64,000 bases of DNA from positions 15,128,001 to 15,192,000 of the forward strand of contig CM065304.1 in assembly GCA_033032175.1 (NCBI GenBank). Reading direction: 5' to 3'. Numbering within the stretch: the stretch's first letter is position 1; every line of letters begins with the position of its first letter. This document shows positions 31,330 to 43,309 of this stretch, piece after piece. Below the pieces are notes generated by a model. The model had not been told where the DNA came from. It saw nothing but the letters and a program-made list of their open reading frames with translations, and did not search any database. Both the position numbers and the translations under genes were made by a program. Source of the DNA: Saturnia japonica (lineage: Eukaryota > Arthropoda > Insecta > Lepidoptera > Saturniidae).

Positions 31330-34270
31330 ATACAAAATTTCATCCCAATCGTTGGAACCGTTCCCGAGAAACTGATTACATATATACATATAATATACAA
31401 GAATTGCTCACTAAGTACTACTAATAGATAATCGGTTTTATCTTGTTTTGTTTACGCCAGTTGTTGATTAAAGGCAGTACTTACTTTTCCTTCGGTTATA
31501 CCCTTCAGGCATCTTGTGTAAAGTATTCTAGTTATGAATTTATAAGAAAGTAGGTAATAATTATCTATATATTAATAATACGTGAAGCTAGAGCTTTCGG
31601 TACCTTTTTAAACGTATTGCGTGCACAGAAGACTGCGAGATTTGGCATGGTTAAAGTTTATATGGAGAAAGGGCAGAAAGATAAAATTTATCTATAATAT
31701 CTGTTACTAGTATATTAAATTTAATTAATTAATACTGCGAATCCTAACACGACCAGTGTCATTAAACTTAGACCCCCTAAAATGTTGACATTGTCACTCA
31801 ACGAAAAGTGACAGCAAGTGATGTAGATAATACCTACTCATTGTTTATGAATACTGTAAATGTCAAACAGAAAGTAGTATATGATCAAAAAGTCGCTGGA
31901 CCGATTTTGACCTTAGGGCGATCGCTAGTTAATGTTATACCAACTCAAACGTCTAGTTCTCGTAGGATTTTTGAAGAAATTGCTTCGGGCCGTTAATTCC
32001 ATCGTGGTTAGCAGCTACATAAATATGTATTAAGCCTTGAATAAGTGTGTATTTGTTCCTTCAATTAACAAAATGTTTTTTTTAAGTCTTATAGGACGGA
32101 TATATGAAGCACTTTGAGCGGCCCTAGCTTGGATATTTGAACATATCGACGTTGGAAATTCTAATTGAGTAATGTGTAAAGTCTGTCAAATGCACTTAAT
32201 CAATCAGCCTTTCCACCGTCGTGTATTATCTTTAACTGACTTTTTTAAAGGTCAACATCCTCGATAAAATAGAATAAAGAGTTTTATACTGTAAGGTGTT
32301 GATACCAATATGGGTAGGGTTAATATTTTATTCTGTCACAGACATAACACTATAAATCGCTCAAGGAAATTTGATACCTTTCCAAGGTAACTCCCTCAGC
32401 AATTTTGTTAGCCTAGCTACGTACTTAAACATGAGGCTTTCATAATTTTTATTATAATAAAGTACGCTTCATTACGTGACTGTAATTTTATTGCATCACA
32501 TTCGTTAGCTTCATGAAATTTAATTTCTAAAGCTATAATACTCAAATATTAAATTAAGTTTATTTTGAAATTGCTTTGAGTAGGTAATTTATAGTATAAG
32601 ATAATTTTAAGGTAAAGGTAGCTTGCCATATTTATATATTATCTACATTTCGTTGACCATTATATATATAGGTCACAAACAAAATTAAAAATTAATATAT
32701 TTACCTATATCATTTAAAATAATAAAAATAACTAATAGAATGAAGGTCTCGTTAAGAACGGAGGAAGGCCTATACTCAACTTTTGACAAAGGAAGGTGGA
32801 AATAAAGAAGAATAGAAATAATATAAGATGAACATAAATATATCTTTGGAAATGAACATATTATTTTGAAATTAAAAAATTTATATAACTTTTTTTGTCT
32901 AAACAATGCTTAGTAATAAAGATTAGTGTGGAAGGTAGTGTCATATATTAACAAGTTATAAGTAGTAAGTTGGTTGATTTTCATATCGATAATTGCTATT
33001 GTACAACTAATCAGTGAACCGACTGTCATTCAGATGCTGAAGTATGTTTTGAGGAATAATTATCTTTATCAAGAAACTTTTCCATATAAATGTTATAATC
33101 GCAATGGGAATATTTTTTTTTAGAAATTGAATTCAATTCGATATCAATTCAATAATTCTACCACCAGCTCGGAAGAAGGCAAAAAGGTCAATGACAAACA
33201 TGTTTTTGTAGTTTGATAATAACTACATTCTCTGTCCATAATTATATTTTATAATAGTACAGGCTGCAGCATTATTAGTACACGTGGAAAGGTGGAAATA
33301 ATATTACATAACAATATTTCGAATACATTAATTAGTTTTACAGACTTCATTTCAACCTCTAACAATAAATAAACTTTTTATTATTTCACCGTCGATTTTA
33401 TTTTATATTATAATAATTTTGTGACTACATGTATATTGGGAAAAAGGTTTTGTGAAAGTAACATTATATACACAAATGTACTCTGTTTAGGAGTCACCTG
33501 TCGAGACTGTGACGAGATACTTATGTTTAATTCGCGTTGTTTTAAGAAATTATTTTATCCCATCTTACATATAGTTCTATAATATATTATTTTATATAGT
33601 GTAGTATATTGCTAGACAGCAATTATTATAGATGGCAGAAAGAATTAATGCAGTAAATTACTTTTCTTTACTCAAAATGAATCTATAGACTTAAAAAGTC
33701 TGTACTTTATTTTTTGTTCTGTAGAAAAATGTGTATTGCGATAAATTTAAATAATGTCTATCCATAGATTAATTATTGGTTTTCGCTGGTGCTTTAACTA
33801 GGTGTTGTCGGTGTACTATATCCCTAGGTCGTACTCAAGTCGGTGTCATTCCGACAACATTATCACCTTGACAAGCAGCATATTTTATTGAATAATTCAA
33901 AGATGTAATGTCAGTATGCGTAGTGAACTATGTAAAAATAATACTACAATAAATAATAAAGATGCTGGCATCACATACTGTCAGTAAGTATTAAATAATT
34001 TTATATTTTCAAAGTAAAATAATATGACCAAAAAATATTTTAATGGTGGCATTCAGTTTTACTGCGTATATAACAAGTTTCCCCATGGTTAAGATTTTAT
34101 TTTTAAACCTTTAATTATATTTTTGTAAATGAATAGACAATTATATTTTAACCAACTTCAGAACAAAAGAACGATATTTCAGAACTAAAGGAGGATCTAT
34201 AATCAATGCGTACCTGTGTAATATTCATCTAATTACTTAATACTATTATTTATGTGTGCCTATTGTTTGT
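31330..34270. other. AT-rich DNA, no supported gene
   Basis: A 62-codon frame at 31808-31996 is slightly GC-richer and could be an old coding relic, but it has no recognisable motif. Nothing else was found on either strand. Confidence 0.35.
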
Positions 34271-34500
34271 AATGACATTATTGATGGGATATAACAATTG
34301 TCAATATTACTTCTAGAATCGTAAAAAAAAAATTATTGAGAGGTTATAAGAATCGTTAATAATACATTAGAAATCGTGGAATAAAATAATAATTTTCAAT
34401 CGAATTTGGTGATAATTGTACACGGGAAATACATGCCTTTCCTGAATTCATAGAATTAATATTATATTGAATCGATGTGATTACGTACGTGTCTCCAGTA
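34270..34500 (+). repeat. Helitron-like tandem-unit fragment
   Basis: Two units of the 20440-21784 type: 'attgatgggatataacaatt', 'atcgtaaaaaaa', 'tttggtgataattgtacacg' and 'ggaaatacat'. Degraded and without termini. Confidence 0.4.
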
Positions 34501-35084
34501 CTGCTTTCGTATTCAGCTTGATAATAGATAATAAATTTTACTTTATTAGCAACTCGTTTAAGTACCACAGTGTATATCATTTCGGAAAACATTGCGTTGC
34601 ACCATAAACCTTATGTTAACATTTTTTTGTATATCTTTTTTTGTAACCATTAATTATTAAAACTCTGTCGACGTCACTAATGCCGAGCATGAATGAGCAT
34701 ACAAAATGACATACCTACAGAAGTAGATAAGTGTGTTGATATGATTTTTTTTTTCAAATCATTTAACTTTGTATAACGTTTTCCTTAGGTCGTTTCGTGC
34801 ACATTGTAATAAGTCATTTTGTAACGTAATTCATGTCTCACTCGTCCAAGCGTTAGGTAAGACGGCCCAATTACTGACTAGACGTGAGTACGGCCTTGCC
34901 GGCACTTTACCTTTAGACTATTTGATGTAGTTAGTAGCTCGGTTTAAAATTCCTGTATCACAGTACAAATTTCCAAATCATTTTGTATCAGTCTATGTAT
35001 TTCTACTATTTATAACTTTTCTTTGTGATATTTTCAAATATATATTTTTTTAATTGTATGAGGTTAAGTGACGGTTTTTTAAAA
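34500..35084. other. AT-rich DNA, no gene seen
   Basis: No motif recognised. Confidence 0.35.
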
Positions 35085-35235
35085 CAATCATGGCTCAGTG
35101 GTAGTTTGTACGGATATCAGTTTACGGACAAGTCCCTGCAATAAGCCTGAGCTTTCGGTGATGGAAAGCATCGTGATGAAACCATAGCCCGGTTGTAGGG
35201 ATTTTTCTAATAAATAAATAATAATAATAATTTAT
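35085..35235 (+). mobile_element. tRNA-derived SINE, B box worn
   Basis: An A box TGGCTCAGTGG lies at 35091-35101. The B box is not clear. The body 'cggtgatggaaagcatcgtgatgaaacc' (in two pieces) is a recognisable worn SINE body, and the element ends in an (AATA)/(AAT)n tail at about 35208-35235 that abuts the LINE tail in opposite orientation. Confidence 0.55.
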
Positions 35236-35495
35236 TGGAACCATAAATCATCTCAAAAATAACAAAAATGTACGATATTAGCCACATTAGTGAAAACTGT
35301 GTCGCAGCCAATAGCGCCCACTTCCAGGCAATACAACAGTGAGGTCTGCGTTCCATAATACAATGTAAATACAACTAAAAATACAACAATTTTTTACATT
35401 TTTCAATTAAACTAACAATATTTAGAGGTGTAGAGTGTATACGTGTATTTATGTGTATGTATTGTGTATATGCGTGCATGCGTGTGGGTGTGGGT

Positions 35496-35500
<5 letters not shown>

Positions 35501-35527
<27 letters not shown>
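35501..35527. repeat. (TG)n microsatellite
   Basis: A pure TG dinucleotide run of about 27 bp within a longer imperfect TG-rich stretch from 35440. Confidence 0.85.
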
Positions 35528-35594
35528 AGCCGTGTGTAGGCGGGTAATTGTTGCGTTGAATGGGTGGTTGTGGGTGTTTGAAACGAAATTGATG

Positions 35595-35945
35595 TTAAGG
35601 TTTAATAATTTCTTCGGTTTCCTCATAGCTAAGTATGAGAAGCCAATGAGCAATGCGCATTTTGTATTTATGATAGGTAAGGGGGAAAATCTTTAGCTCT
35701 TTGTTAACTCTATTATATAAAACTGGACTCAGAAAATGACATTGTCTTCTAACTACAGCGAGACTGCAAAGATCGATTTTACAAACTATGTCAGTTCTGC
35801 GTTTCTGCTTATATGTATTTAGATCAAAAGTGAGGGTAGAGTGTTGACGGAGAACAGCATTTAGAAGAAAGGATTGCCTAACTGTAGGAATTCGCCACAG
35901 GGCATATAATTCATTCGTAGGGAAACGTATTGTCTTATATGCCAT
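35595..35945 (-). pseudogene. LINE reverse transcriptase C-terminal fragment
   Basis: An open frame of 116 codons with the pattern seen at the C-terminus of CR1/Jockey-group ORF2 proteins: a Leu/Arg-rich stretch, RRTDIVCKIDLCSLAVVRRQ, then FLSPVLYNRVNKELK and HWLLILSYEETEEIIKP at the end. Just upstream, across a stop, LRVVAKGINGI..DNTFP continues the same domain. The catalytic part is absent, so this is a 5'-truncated copy, the usual fate of LINE insertions. The Met at 35945 is internal to the original protein and is not a true start. Confidence 0.6.
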
Positions 35946-36000
35946 TAATGCCCTTAGCTACCACCCTCAAGCTGAAAATCTGTCGCCAAGCACCTATAGG

Positions 36001-36660
36001 TGTGTTCGGGCAGCTGCACTTGAAGAGTCAGTCCTTTACTAGGCTTAGCATGTTACCATCTTGAGCCACATCGTCACATGGGGGACTGGTTCTCAATTGT
36101 AGCTGTGTCTATAGATGCTATGTTTGCTAGATAGCGATTTTTTTTGGGTTATAGTTAGGCAAGCAGACATTAGAGAATATCCTATAACCAAGCTATGGTT
36201 TTGTCACGATGTTTCCTTTATCGAAAACTCAGGATCATTCAATGATTGTCGACGCTGTTTGTGGATGTTCATCTCTCATCCTTTACTAAACTCATTATAA
36301 TCAGATTCAGTGAAATAATTTTGCCGATACAGATGAAAAAGTGAATTAATAAGAACTGTTAAATATAATTTAAAAAAAAAAAAAACATTTGGTATTTCTT
36401 TGCGAAGTTATTCCACATATGTTTCTAATTTCTATTTGGCTGCAGAAGTATAAACATAATACTCATTGCCCGCCTTTATAAATACTAATATTTACTATTA
36501 ATGTTTGTTTAATAACCAATAGCAGACCTTGAACTTTAATTCGATATTTTGCATTACACCACTCTAGAATTACCACTGAAATAAAAAGAACCGAGATTAT
36601 ATTCTGATTACTTAATCGGTAATGTGGATAAAAGATTGATAAATATACTTATATAATTAA
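36001..36660. other. AT-rich DNA, no gene seen
   Basis: No motif recognised. Confidence 0.35.
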
Positions 36661-36810
36661 CTAGCTGTGGCCGTGGCTTCGCTCACGTGGACTATACAGA
36701 ATGCCCGCGCGAATCTTGCTCCCCCGCTCCTTTATTGTAAAGACAAAAATGCTTATTGTGGGTGTTCCTTAGAAGATAGTATACTCTCCCAATTTTTTTT
36801 TTTAGGTCTT
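36661..36810 (-). repeat. Helitron-like end fragment, copy H4
   Basis: 'CTAGctgtggccgtggcttcgctcacg', then 'actatacagaatgcc', 'gctcccccgctcctttattg' and 'aaaaatgcttattgtgg', as in H2 and H5. The remainder is missing; the RTE relic follows. Confidence 0.5.
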
Positions 36811-36849
36811 TTTTTATATCTATAATTATGTAGTTACACACAAAGATAC

Positions 36850-37935
36850 TTCGAGTATAGTACGCTTCATTTCCCTTTTAGTGATTTGGAGCTTTCTTAT
36901 GAGGCCCATCGCTGGTGACCATGACTCAGTACCATATGTCATCTTTGGCAACATACACAGTTTAAAGACTCTCACCTTAAGAGGATATACCGCATCTTGG
37001 GCGAAAATACGTTACACAGCTTCCTGAAAGCTACCTAACTAAGTTGAATTCGACGATTAACCCCTGTTTCGGAACCTACCTAACAAGATAGTTTGTCCCA
37101 GATAAACACAGTCAATAACAACTTTACGAAAGTTGGTACTACATGAACGTCCGACGACCTTTATTTTGTTCATGTTCATTTTAGGGCCAACTCCTTCATG
37201 TCCGTTCAAGTATTGCACTGAAATCGATGATTCTAAGCCATGATTACAATGTCGTTGGCAAATCATAGGTACCTTAATCGCCATTTATCTGATGCGTAAC
37301 CTTGAAAACATCTTCCAATGCAGCGGTGAACACTTTTTGAAAAATGTCACTTTCTTGTGTAGTCACACCAACTTCAAAAAGATGGGTTTCGAGGTCTGAT
37401 CCCAGACGTAGGCTGACATAATATTGGCGTTTTCATACAAACGCTTCAACACTCGATTTACCGATAATCACCTTTCGATCGAACAGAAGGTTTTTTTATA
37501 GTCCACTAATGCTAAGCAAAGTAGCACTCTTCGGTCTTCTGTATAACTTGCCATAGAGTATGATTGTGGTCTACGGTACTGAGGTCTTTTCGGAAACCGA
37601 TTTATTCAGCAGGCCGAAATCATCAAACCTGTGCGCGAAACGGTTCGTAATAACTCTCTGCACATTCTTGTAAAAATGGCTCAGAAGTGACCTATAATTT
37701 TCAACAGCGCAATATCATCGTGTTTGACGAAAGGCACCTTCACACGTCTGTTCCATGCTTGCAGCGTTATTCCTTCGGGAATGACGGAATTAAACAGGGT
37801 CTAGAGGGTACTAAATACTTGTTTTTGCAGCTGTGATTTTGTAATTGGCGGAAGCTTGGTTGTTTTTAACCCGGTTGTTGAGGGTCATACTAATCTCTAA
37901 ATCTGGACAATAGATTTTGGAGTCGAAAGGTTTCA
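36850..37935 (-). mobile_element. RTE-type LINE relic
   Basis: The reverse complement matches 9775-10740. Broken minus-strand translation gives LQAWNRRVKVPFVKHDD, SYTEDRRVLLCLALVDYKK (RT motif region), LKRLYENANIMSAYVWDQTS, the frameshifted ..LHWKMFSRL.., then VVGRSCSTNF and VVIDCVYLGQTI, and a worn ..HMVLSHGHQ.. (compare the usual ..TYGSETW..). The order fits the RT and C-terminal regions of an RTE-type element. Stops throughout, and no endonuclease. Confidence 0.65.
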
Positions 37936-37939
37936 AATT

Positions 37940-38500
37940 GTAATATTTAAAAAAAAAAAAAATTTAAAACGAATTATTGTTACCTATAACGTGTGGTATA
38001 GTGAAATACCAATAATACAATATATACTAACTGAAAATTGAAACGTCGAAGAATTTCATTCCGAATTTAGTAATAATTATATATAATTATTTTTTTACAT
38101 AATCCCTTTTAAGTACCTATATTCTTCCAAATTTTATTATTTAATTGTCGAGAACACAATACATAAAATTATATCTTGTATACTTAAACACATTATGTGC
38201 GTCTGTTAGTGATTTTATAACTTCTAAAAAGCTTGACCGATTGAGCTCATATTCACTAAATATATTTGTTTTATCAAGACAACAAGGAACAAGATAAAAG
38301 AACACGATACAGATTATTATATGATTATTTATATTTTTACAAATACATAAAGTACATGGTTTTATTTTTCAATAAATTCAAAAGTTTGAAAACGACTAAG
38401 GATACGATAATGTAAAGACAGCTCATAGTAATAAGTGTGTAAGTACAGTAAGCAAACAAATACTAGGCAATTGTAACAAACAACTAAACACATTTCTTAG
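37940..38500. other. AT-rich DNA, no gene seen
   Basis: No motif recognised. Confidence 0.35.
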
Positions 38501-38519
38501 AATCCCGCTGTACCTACGA

Positions 38520-38645
38520 TTTTTGTTCGCTAACAAGCGTACGGCACGCCTCATGGTAAGTGGCTACCGCAGCCTATGGACGCTTATAGTATATCACAAG
38601 CTTGCTGCCGACCTTGAACCCTCGTAACTCAGTGTCTATTACGTG
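38520..38645. repeat. Degraded dispersed repeat
   Basis: 'cgtacggcacgcctcatggtaagtgg', 'taccgcagcctatggacg' and 'gctgccgacctt' follow the order of a GC-richer interspersed repeat I associate with Lepidoptera. The block at 58245-58420 contains a related 'cctgat.gtaagcgatgatgtga' core. Confidence 0.4.
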
Positions 38646-39114
38646 CTAATTATATTACTGTGTTTGAAGTTCAGTGCAATCAATGTTTATTGGGATCTGT
38701 ATAATAACATATTATTTCGCAATTGAGAGTGGTTGTTTCGCTTTATAGAGTTTCAATATTTTGGTAACATATAGAGTTTATACTGTACAGTAATACCCCG
38801 CTTAGCGCGACCCCGTTACGCGCGGTTTTACTATAACGCGAATTTCAAAATTTCGCGCTCAAATGCCTCGCATTACGCGAAAGAGTGCGTCTAAACATAA
38901 TGTAGTCATTAACTTCTCTATGGTCGCGGTATCCCCGCTTTCTCTGAATATTCTCTTTGAAGTATTGGGAATTCCCTGTCCTTCGACTTTGTTCTATAGG
39001 GATTTCCTCGTTCGTTTCGTGTGTTCATTTGTTCCGTAATGTTAGTTCGGTCGGCTGGCAGTTTTGTTTTAACATTTATTGGAGATACATACATAATTTA
39101 ACCCTACGTTAAAA

Positions 39115-39375
39115 ATGCCGCCTGTAAAGAAAAAAGAGCGTAAAAGCGTCACTTTGGAATTGAAGATGAAAGTGTTAAGAAGAATAGAAAATGGAGGCAA
39201 AGCAACAATTGTTGGGAGAGATTTTGGATTCTCAGAATCGACTGTGAGAACGATTTATAAAAATCGGGAAAAAATTAAAATCGCCAGCGAAAGTTCAACA
39301 CCTATAAGTGCAACAAAACTTTCTCGTTCGAGATCATTTATCTTCACATCCATCGCCGCACTTTTAGCCAACTAA
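39115..39375 (+). pseudogene. Tigger transposase N-terminal DNA-binding part
   Basis: 86 codons. Residues about 5-60 (KKERKSVTLELKMKVLRRIE, then GGKATIVGRDFGFSESTVRT) form the CENP-B/pogo N-terminal helix-turn-helix that binds element ends in this family. It continues with a basic linker (TKLSRSRS) and stops at TAA in LLAN. The second frame (39406-39939) is in the same phase: only this TAA and ten further sense codons separate it from the next Met. The normal DDE domain of roughly 250 residues is missing at the junction. It cannot be an active transposase, though it might bind TIRs if expressed. Confidence 0.8.
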
Positions 39376-39405
39376 TATGAAACTGACGGGGAAGGAAGAC
39401 AGTCT

Positions 39406-39939
39406 ATGCGAGAGAGGTGGAAGTCATACAACATTATGAATTCTATTCACAACATAGAAGAGGCTTGGAAGGAAGTTAAAATGAGTTGTATGAATGGGGT
39501 GTGGCGTAATCTTTGGCCAGATGTAGTGGAAGAACCTAGAAGAATTGTCCAGATGCAGAGACAAGTGCTTGAAGACATTGCTGCAATGATTGAGGGGTCT
39601 GAACTTGAAGATGTCACGGTAGAAGATCTCGTAGAACTTGTAGCAACGCACGACGATCCTATCGGCAATGGAGATCTGATCGAGTTACAGAATAATCCTA
39701 TCTACGATGAGGAAGAACAAGTAGAAGAGAAAGATTTATTTTCAGGGGAAATACAAAATGCACTTTCAAAAATTTATTCAGGTTTGAACATATTGCAGAG
39801 TATAGACAATAATGATGACCGTGTCTTGACCGTGTGTCAAACAATTAAAAACAGTGTTGGACGTTATGAACGTATTTTACAAGAACGTAAACAAAACGCT
39901 ACCCAAAAGACAATAGGTGTATTTTTCCGTAAAAAATAA
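39406..39939 (+). pseudogene. Tigger transposase C-terminal part with PIP-box-like motif
   Basis: 177 codons without interruption. NIEEAWKEVKMSCMNGVWRN and LWPDVVEE are the conserved end of the Tigger DDE region. An acidic region follows (VTVEDLVELV, YDEEEQVEEKD), then a helical tail. The last residues are QKTIGVFFRKK: Q-x-x-I-x-x-F-F is a canonical PCNA-interacting (PIP) box. From memory, Drosophila pogo transposase binds PCNA by such a motif. The frame is probably read only by read-through or from its own Met, and it has no catalytic residues. Its 177-codon openness could be chance in a young deletion copy. Confidence 0.75.
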
Positions 39940-40113
39940 GAGTATGTATTGCATAAAGTGTTCTTAGAATTAAAGAGATTGATTAAAATTATTTGTATTG
40001 TTTTTTGTATTAAATTTTGACTATGTTTAATCATAAACCTCGATATACGCGAATTTCAGTTAACGCGATTTTTTTCGGAACGTATCTCTCGCGTAAAGCG
40101 GGGTATTACTGTA

Positions 40114-42665
40114 TATATATTATTTTATTGTGATATATGTAATATATTGTATATCTATTTTTATATTTATCGATTTAGATGAAATGATTGAGGTTTGCCG
40201 TTGTGCACGCATCACGCAAAAACTACTGTGTATATTTTGAACATTTTCTTTTCATTTTATTCCTTAGATACTTCATTCTTTTTTTATTTTATATCACTAT
40301 ATTTTCATAAACAATAATTCTGTGTAGTAAACGCGAGGCACATCTAGTGTATATTTATATAACTCCTCAAATAGTTTTATTTACATACCTCATCGTTTCC
40401 ATTTTAGATAAAGCGGGGAACACGTCTATCATCCATTACGTACAGAGCGGTACTGGTTCCCATATTACTGTATGGTATAGTACTGGCGCAGTGTGAATGG
40501 CGGCCGTAGCGTGAAATCAACTAGCGTTTTTCGGAAATATGGGATTTAAAAGTTATTTAAATAAAAATCGCATATTTTGAATCCGTCAACCTCTAGAGTT
40601 TATGGTTACATATTTTATTGTATAATTTTCATAACAATTGAATTTTTAGATGACCATAAAAGTCGTTTAAAGTTTCTAAAAGAGGTATGTTTGCGATTTT
40701 TTAATCCAATAAAGTGTACATAATTGTTTTTGAATCCTTCAACCCCTGCTTAGATAGGTCAAGAATGGTATATCCACGGTTATAGAGATCAACTCATTTA
40801 AAAATATTAATTCATGGTATGACAGCGCCTTAACACTTTGGAACCTCTGTTTCCTGTTTTTATTACCTGTTTGATAGGATCGCTATTAAATTGCATTTAG
40901 TCCTATTTGTACGTTAGATGTTAAAGAACTTAGACCCGACCGTAAAATCTCATTACCATTAAACCATTTCACATAAACATGACTATTAACATTACCGAAT
41001 AGGCAATATACTTCTAAAAACCAGGTCATCAGCAGTGCCATCTTTGTTCCGAAGAATAGGGCAGTCCACTATTCCGTAAATATGTTTCAATATTAAATTT
41101 GTTAAAAAAATCTTCTACGGCTTCAAATTTCGCCACAATTTTGGAGAATGTGCCATAAGTGAAATATTCTAGTTTGATGATTAAATAGTTGTGAATGATA
41201 TAATAATTAAATATTCCCACAACAATTTTAAACGAACGAAACATAACGTAATTAACATGATTAACCTCTGAATCAAACTGACACGATACAAGAATCGTCA
41301 ATATCACACACCATGACAAGTGGTTGAGGGTTCATAAACCCATATGAAGTTTTTTTTTTTTTAATTAACAATATTAGAAGTATTTTTTATGCTATATTCG
41401 AGGTATTACCATAGCCTATAAATCCATAATTACTAAGCGATTAAATGGTTTTGGGTAATTTTGTTCAAAAATTTAATCATTTTTAATAGTTACATACCTA
41501 CTGAAGTTACGCAATAAATTAATTAAAATATTTATGAGTTATGAAGTTCTAATATTGTTAGGTACTAGGGGTCTTGCGTGTAACGGACATGCAACCTTAA
41601 TTCCTCTCTTGTAGTCAGCGTGGAAAGCAAGGAAATTTCCTACAGCCAGGACCGGTCGCTAACGCCAACCGGTCTCTCGACGTAGACACTCGATATTTTC
41701 TCGCAAGTTTGCGAGTGACCTATAGATTAAACAACTTGATATTGTTACTAGATTTTTGCGAAACTATTACTAATAATCATAGTTATTATGTTTACAAAGG
41801 TATTTAATTTATTTTATGATTAAATGTAAAATAGTGTATTGACATAAAATAGAACTCAATCCTAGTCACACAAATATTTTTAGAATATTGTGACTTTTTT
41901 TATACTGCACTCACAAGCGCTTTGCCACCCTTGAACCTCCTCCTCCTATCCTAAGGAGCTCTGGAAATCATACTTACCGCAGCAACACAAGCCCCAAGTA
42001 GAGAGAAATCTCCAAAGATATTTCTATGTGCCCTACTTCTCTTTGCGTTTTAAAAAATTAAAATATCAGTCATAAGTCCTAATTCTGTAATTATTTGTAA
42101 TAACTGTTATGTACGGAAACTGTGTTGATTATTTTGAAAAAGGAATGTTGTCATGACAATAGCAGAAATTGTCACTCCACAAGTTTATGCCTATTTCTGT
42201 TACGCATCTCATATTACTCATAGTATTAGATTTGTATTTAAAGTTAATTCTTTATTTCTTACAAGCGAACAATATCAGATTTGGTATATCGGGGTACTCA
42301 CACAATATTAGTAATAAAAATGGTATTAAAACGGCCTAAATATCATTGAATATCATTTTATATTATATCTTATTCTGTATCAATTCCATTTTAACTAAGT
42401 ACATAGATTCAGTAAGTCCTATAGCTGTGAACAACATTAACGTTCCTCATTTATTGAGGGTATTTCCTATTTTCATATCAAGTACAGAACGTGTCTAATT
42501 ATATCAAATATTTCAGAGATTGCTTAACGATAATTTATTATTCATTGTTATTATTAATATCTACAAAATGTTATTATTTTCTTCAAATATTCTATGAATT
42601 ATATGTTCAGATCTAAAACTTTTAAAATAAAAACATGAATTATTAGCCATTTTGTATTTTGTATA
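40114..42665. other. AT-rich DNA, no supported gene
   Basis: No family motif on either strand. A perfect short hairpin CTCGCAA-gt-TTGCGAG lies near 41701-41716. A GC-richer patch at 41570-41720 has no assigned class. Confidence 0.35.
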
Positions 42666-42670
42666 TCTTA

Positions 42671-42745
42671 AATGTGCCCTTAAGCCTCAGAAGGCTTTTA
42701 CAGCTTCACCAGGCTGGCTATGTGAAACGAAAAACGTTCGTATGG
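42671..42745 (+). repeat. Dispersed repeat X, truncated copy 3
   Basis: 'cccttaagcctcagaaggct' then 'tttacagcttcaccaggctgg' matches the first third of repeat X at 1222-1380. Confidence 0.5.
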
Positions 42746-42749
42746 TTTG

Positions 42750-43140
42750 GATGTAACGTGTATATTTTAACACCCTCGGTATGCGCGTTGTATAAAAGCC
42801 TTTGAAAAACTTAAAATAATTTATTAGTCATTACTACCTTCACATTTTAAATTAAATTTAAAAGTCTATAAATCTGATTTTTTTTATTTTAACATTAACA
42901 AATCAAACTAACCAAAATCTCTGGAACCGTGGGCTACAAAGTCTACAACTCAGTACAAGTAATTGTCGCTAACAGTCCCGATGCGGTATCGAAACGTTAA
43001 TTGACAGTTACCAGACACTTTATTTAGACAATTCGATTATGAATTCGAAAGCTAAGATTGCGCTGAGTAAATACTTAGCGAAGTTTTAGCTTAGCTAAGG
43101 TTGAGCTAAGACTGAGTACGCTCTATAGATTTCAGCATAA
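42750..43140. other. AT-rich DNA with an inverted 'agctaag' cluster
   Basis: The words 'ttagcttagctaaggttgagctaagac' at about 43084-43110 form overlapping short palindromes. No element ends were found. Confidence 0.3.
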
Positions 43141-43143
43141 GGG

Positions 43144-43302
43144 AACTCGCGAGGGGAGTGCTTGAAAGATCTCGAGACCAGAGGACTGGCTAATATGTAC
43201 CTCATTCAGCGTATAAGTATTGCCTTACAGCGTGACAATGTGGCCAGTCTTCTGGGTACGTTTCCTTCTGGCAGCGAGTTGAATGGCATCCATTACTTGT
43301 AG
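43144..43302 (+). pseudogene. Short coding relic, possibly transposon C-terminus
   Basis: An open frame ends in YLIQRISIALQRDNVASLLG then TFPSG.. and a stop at 43300-43302, and continues upstream as SRGECLKDLETRGLANM. The Q-R-[IL]-S-[IL]-A-[IL]-Q-R-x-N-x-A pattern recalls the C-terminal tail of a repeated lepidopteran element protein, but I cannot name it. It has no start of its own and is less AT-rich than the flanks. Confidence 0.3.
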
Positions 43303-43309
43303 TTTTATT

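Larger units (their letters stand above)
35217..36000 (-). mobile_element. 3' end of a LINE (CR1- or Jockey-like)
   Basis: On the minus strand: the C-terminal end of an RT polyprotein (35595-35945 and a little upstream), then a 3' UTR containing a (CA)n run, and an AT-rich (TTA)n tail at about 35217-35240. The tail meets the SINE tail of the opposite strand. Confidence 0.5.
38788..40111 (+). mobile_element. Tigger/pogo-type element, internally deleted
   Basis: Ends 'cagtaataccccgcttagcg' (left) and, reversed, 'cagtaataccccgctttacg' (right), with TA on both sides (38786-38787, 40112-40113). This TIR type belongs to the Tigger/pogo group. The 1324-bp element has a DNA-binding N-terminal frame and a C-terminal frame but no DDE catalytic core between them. 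Confidence 0.9.

Noticed and set aside
31808..31996. 62-codon open frame as a small gene
   Set aside because: No family motif, no promoter or splice signals and an unremarkable length for AT-rich DNA with a GC-richer patch.
41701..41716. Hairpin CTCGCAAGTTTGCGAG as a terminator or binding site
   Set aside because: A 7-bp stem is expected by chance in 64 kb, and no gene is nearby.
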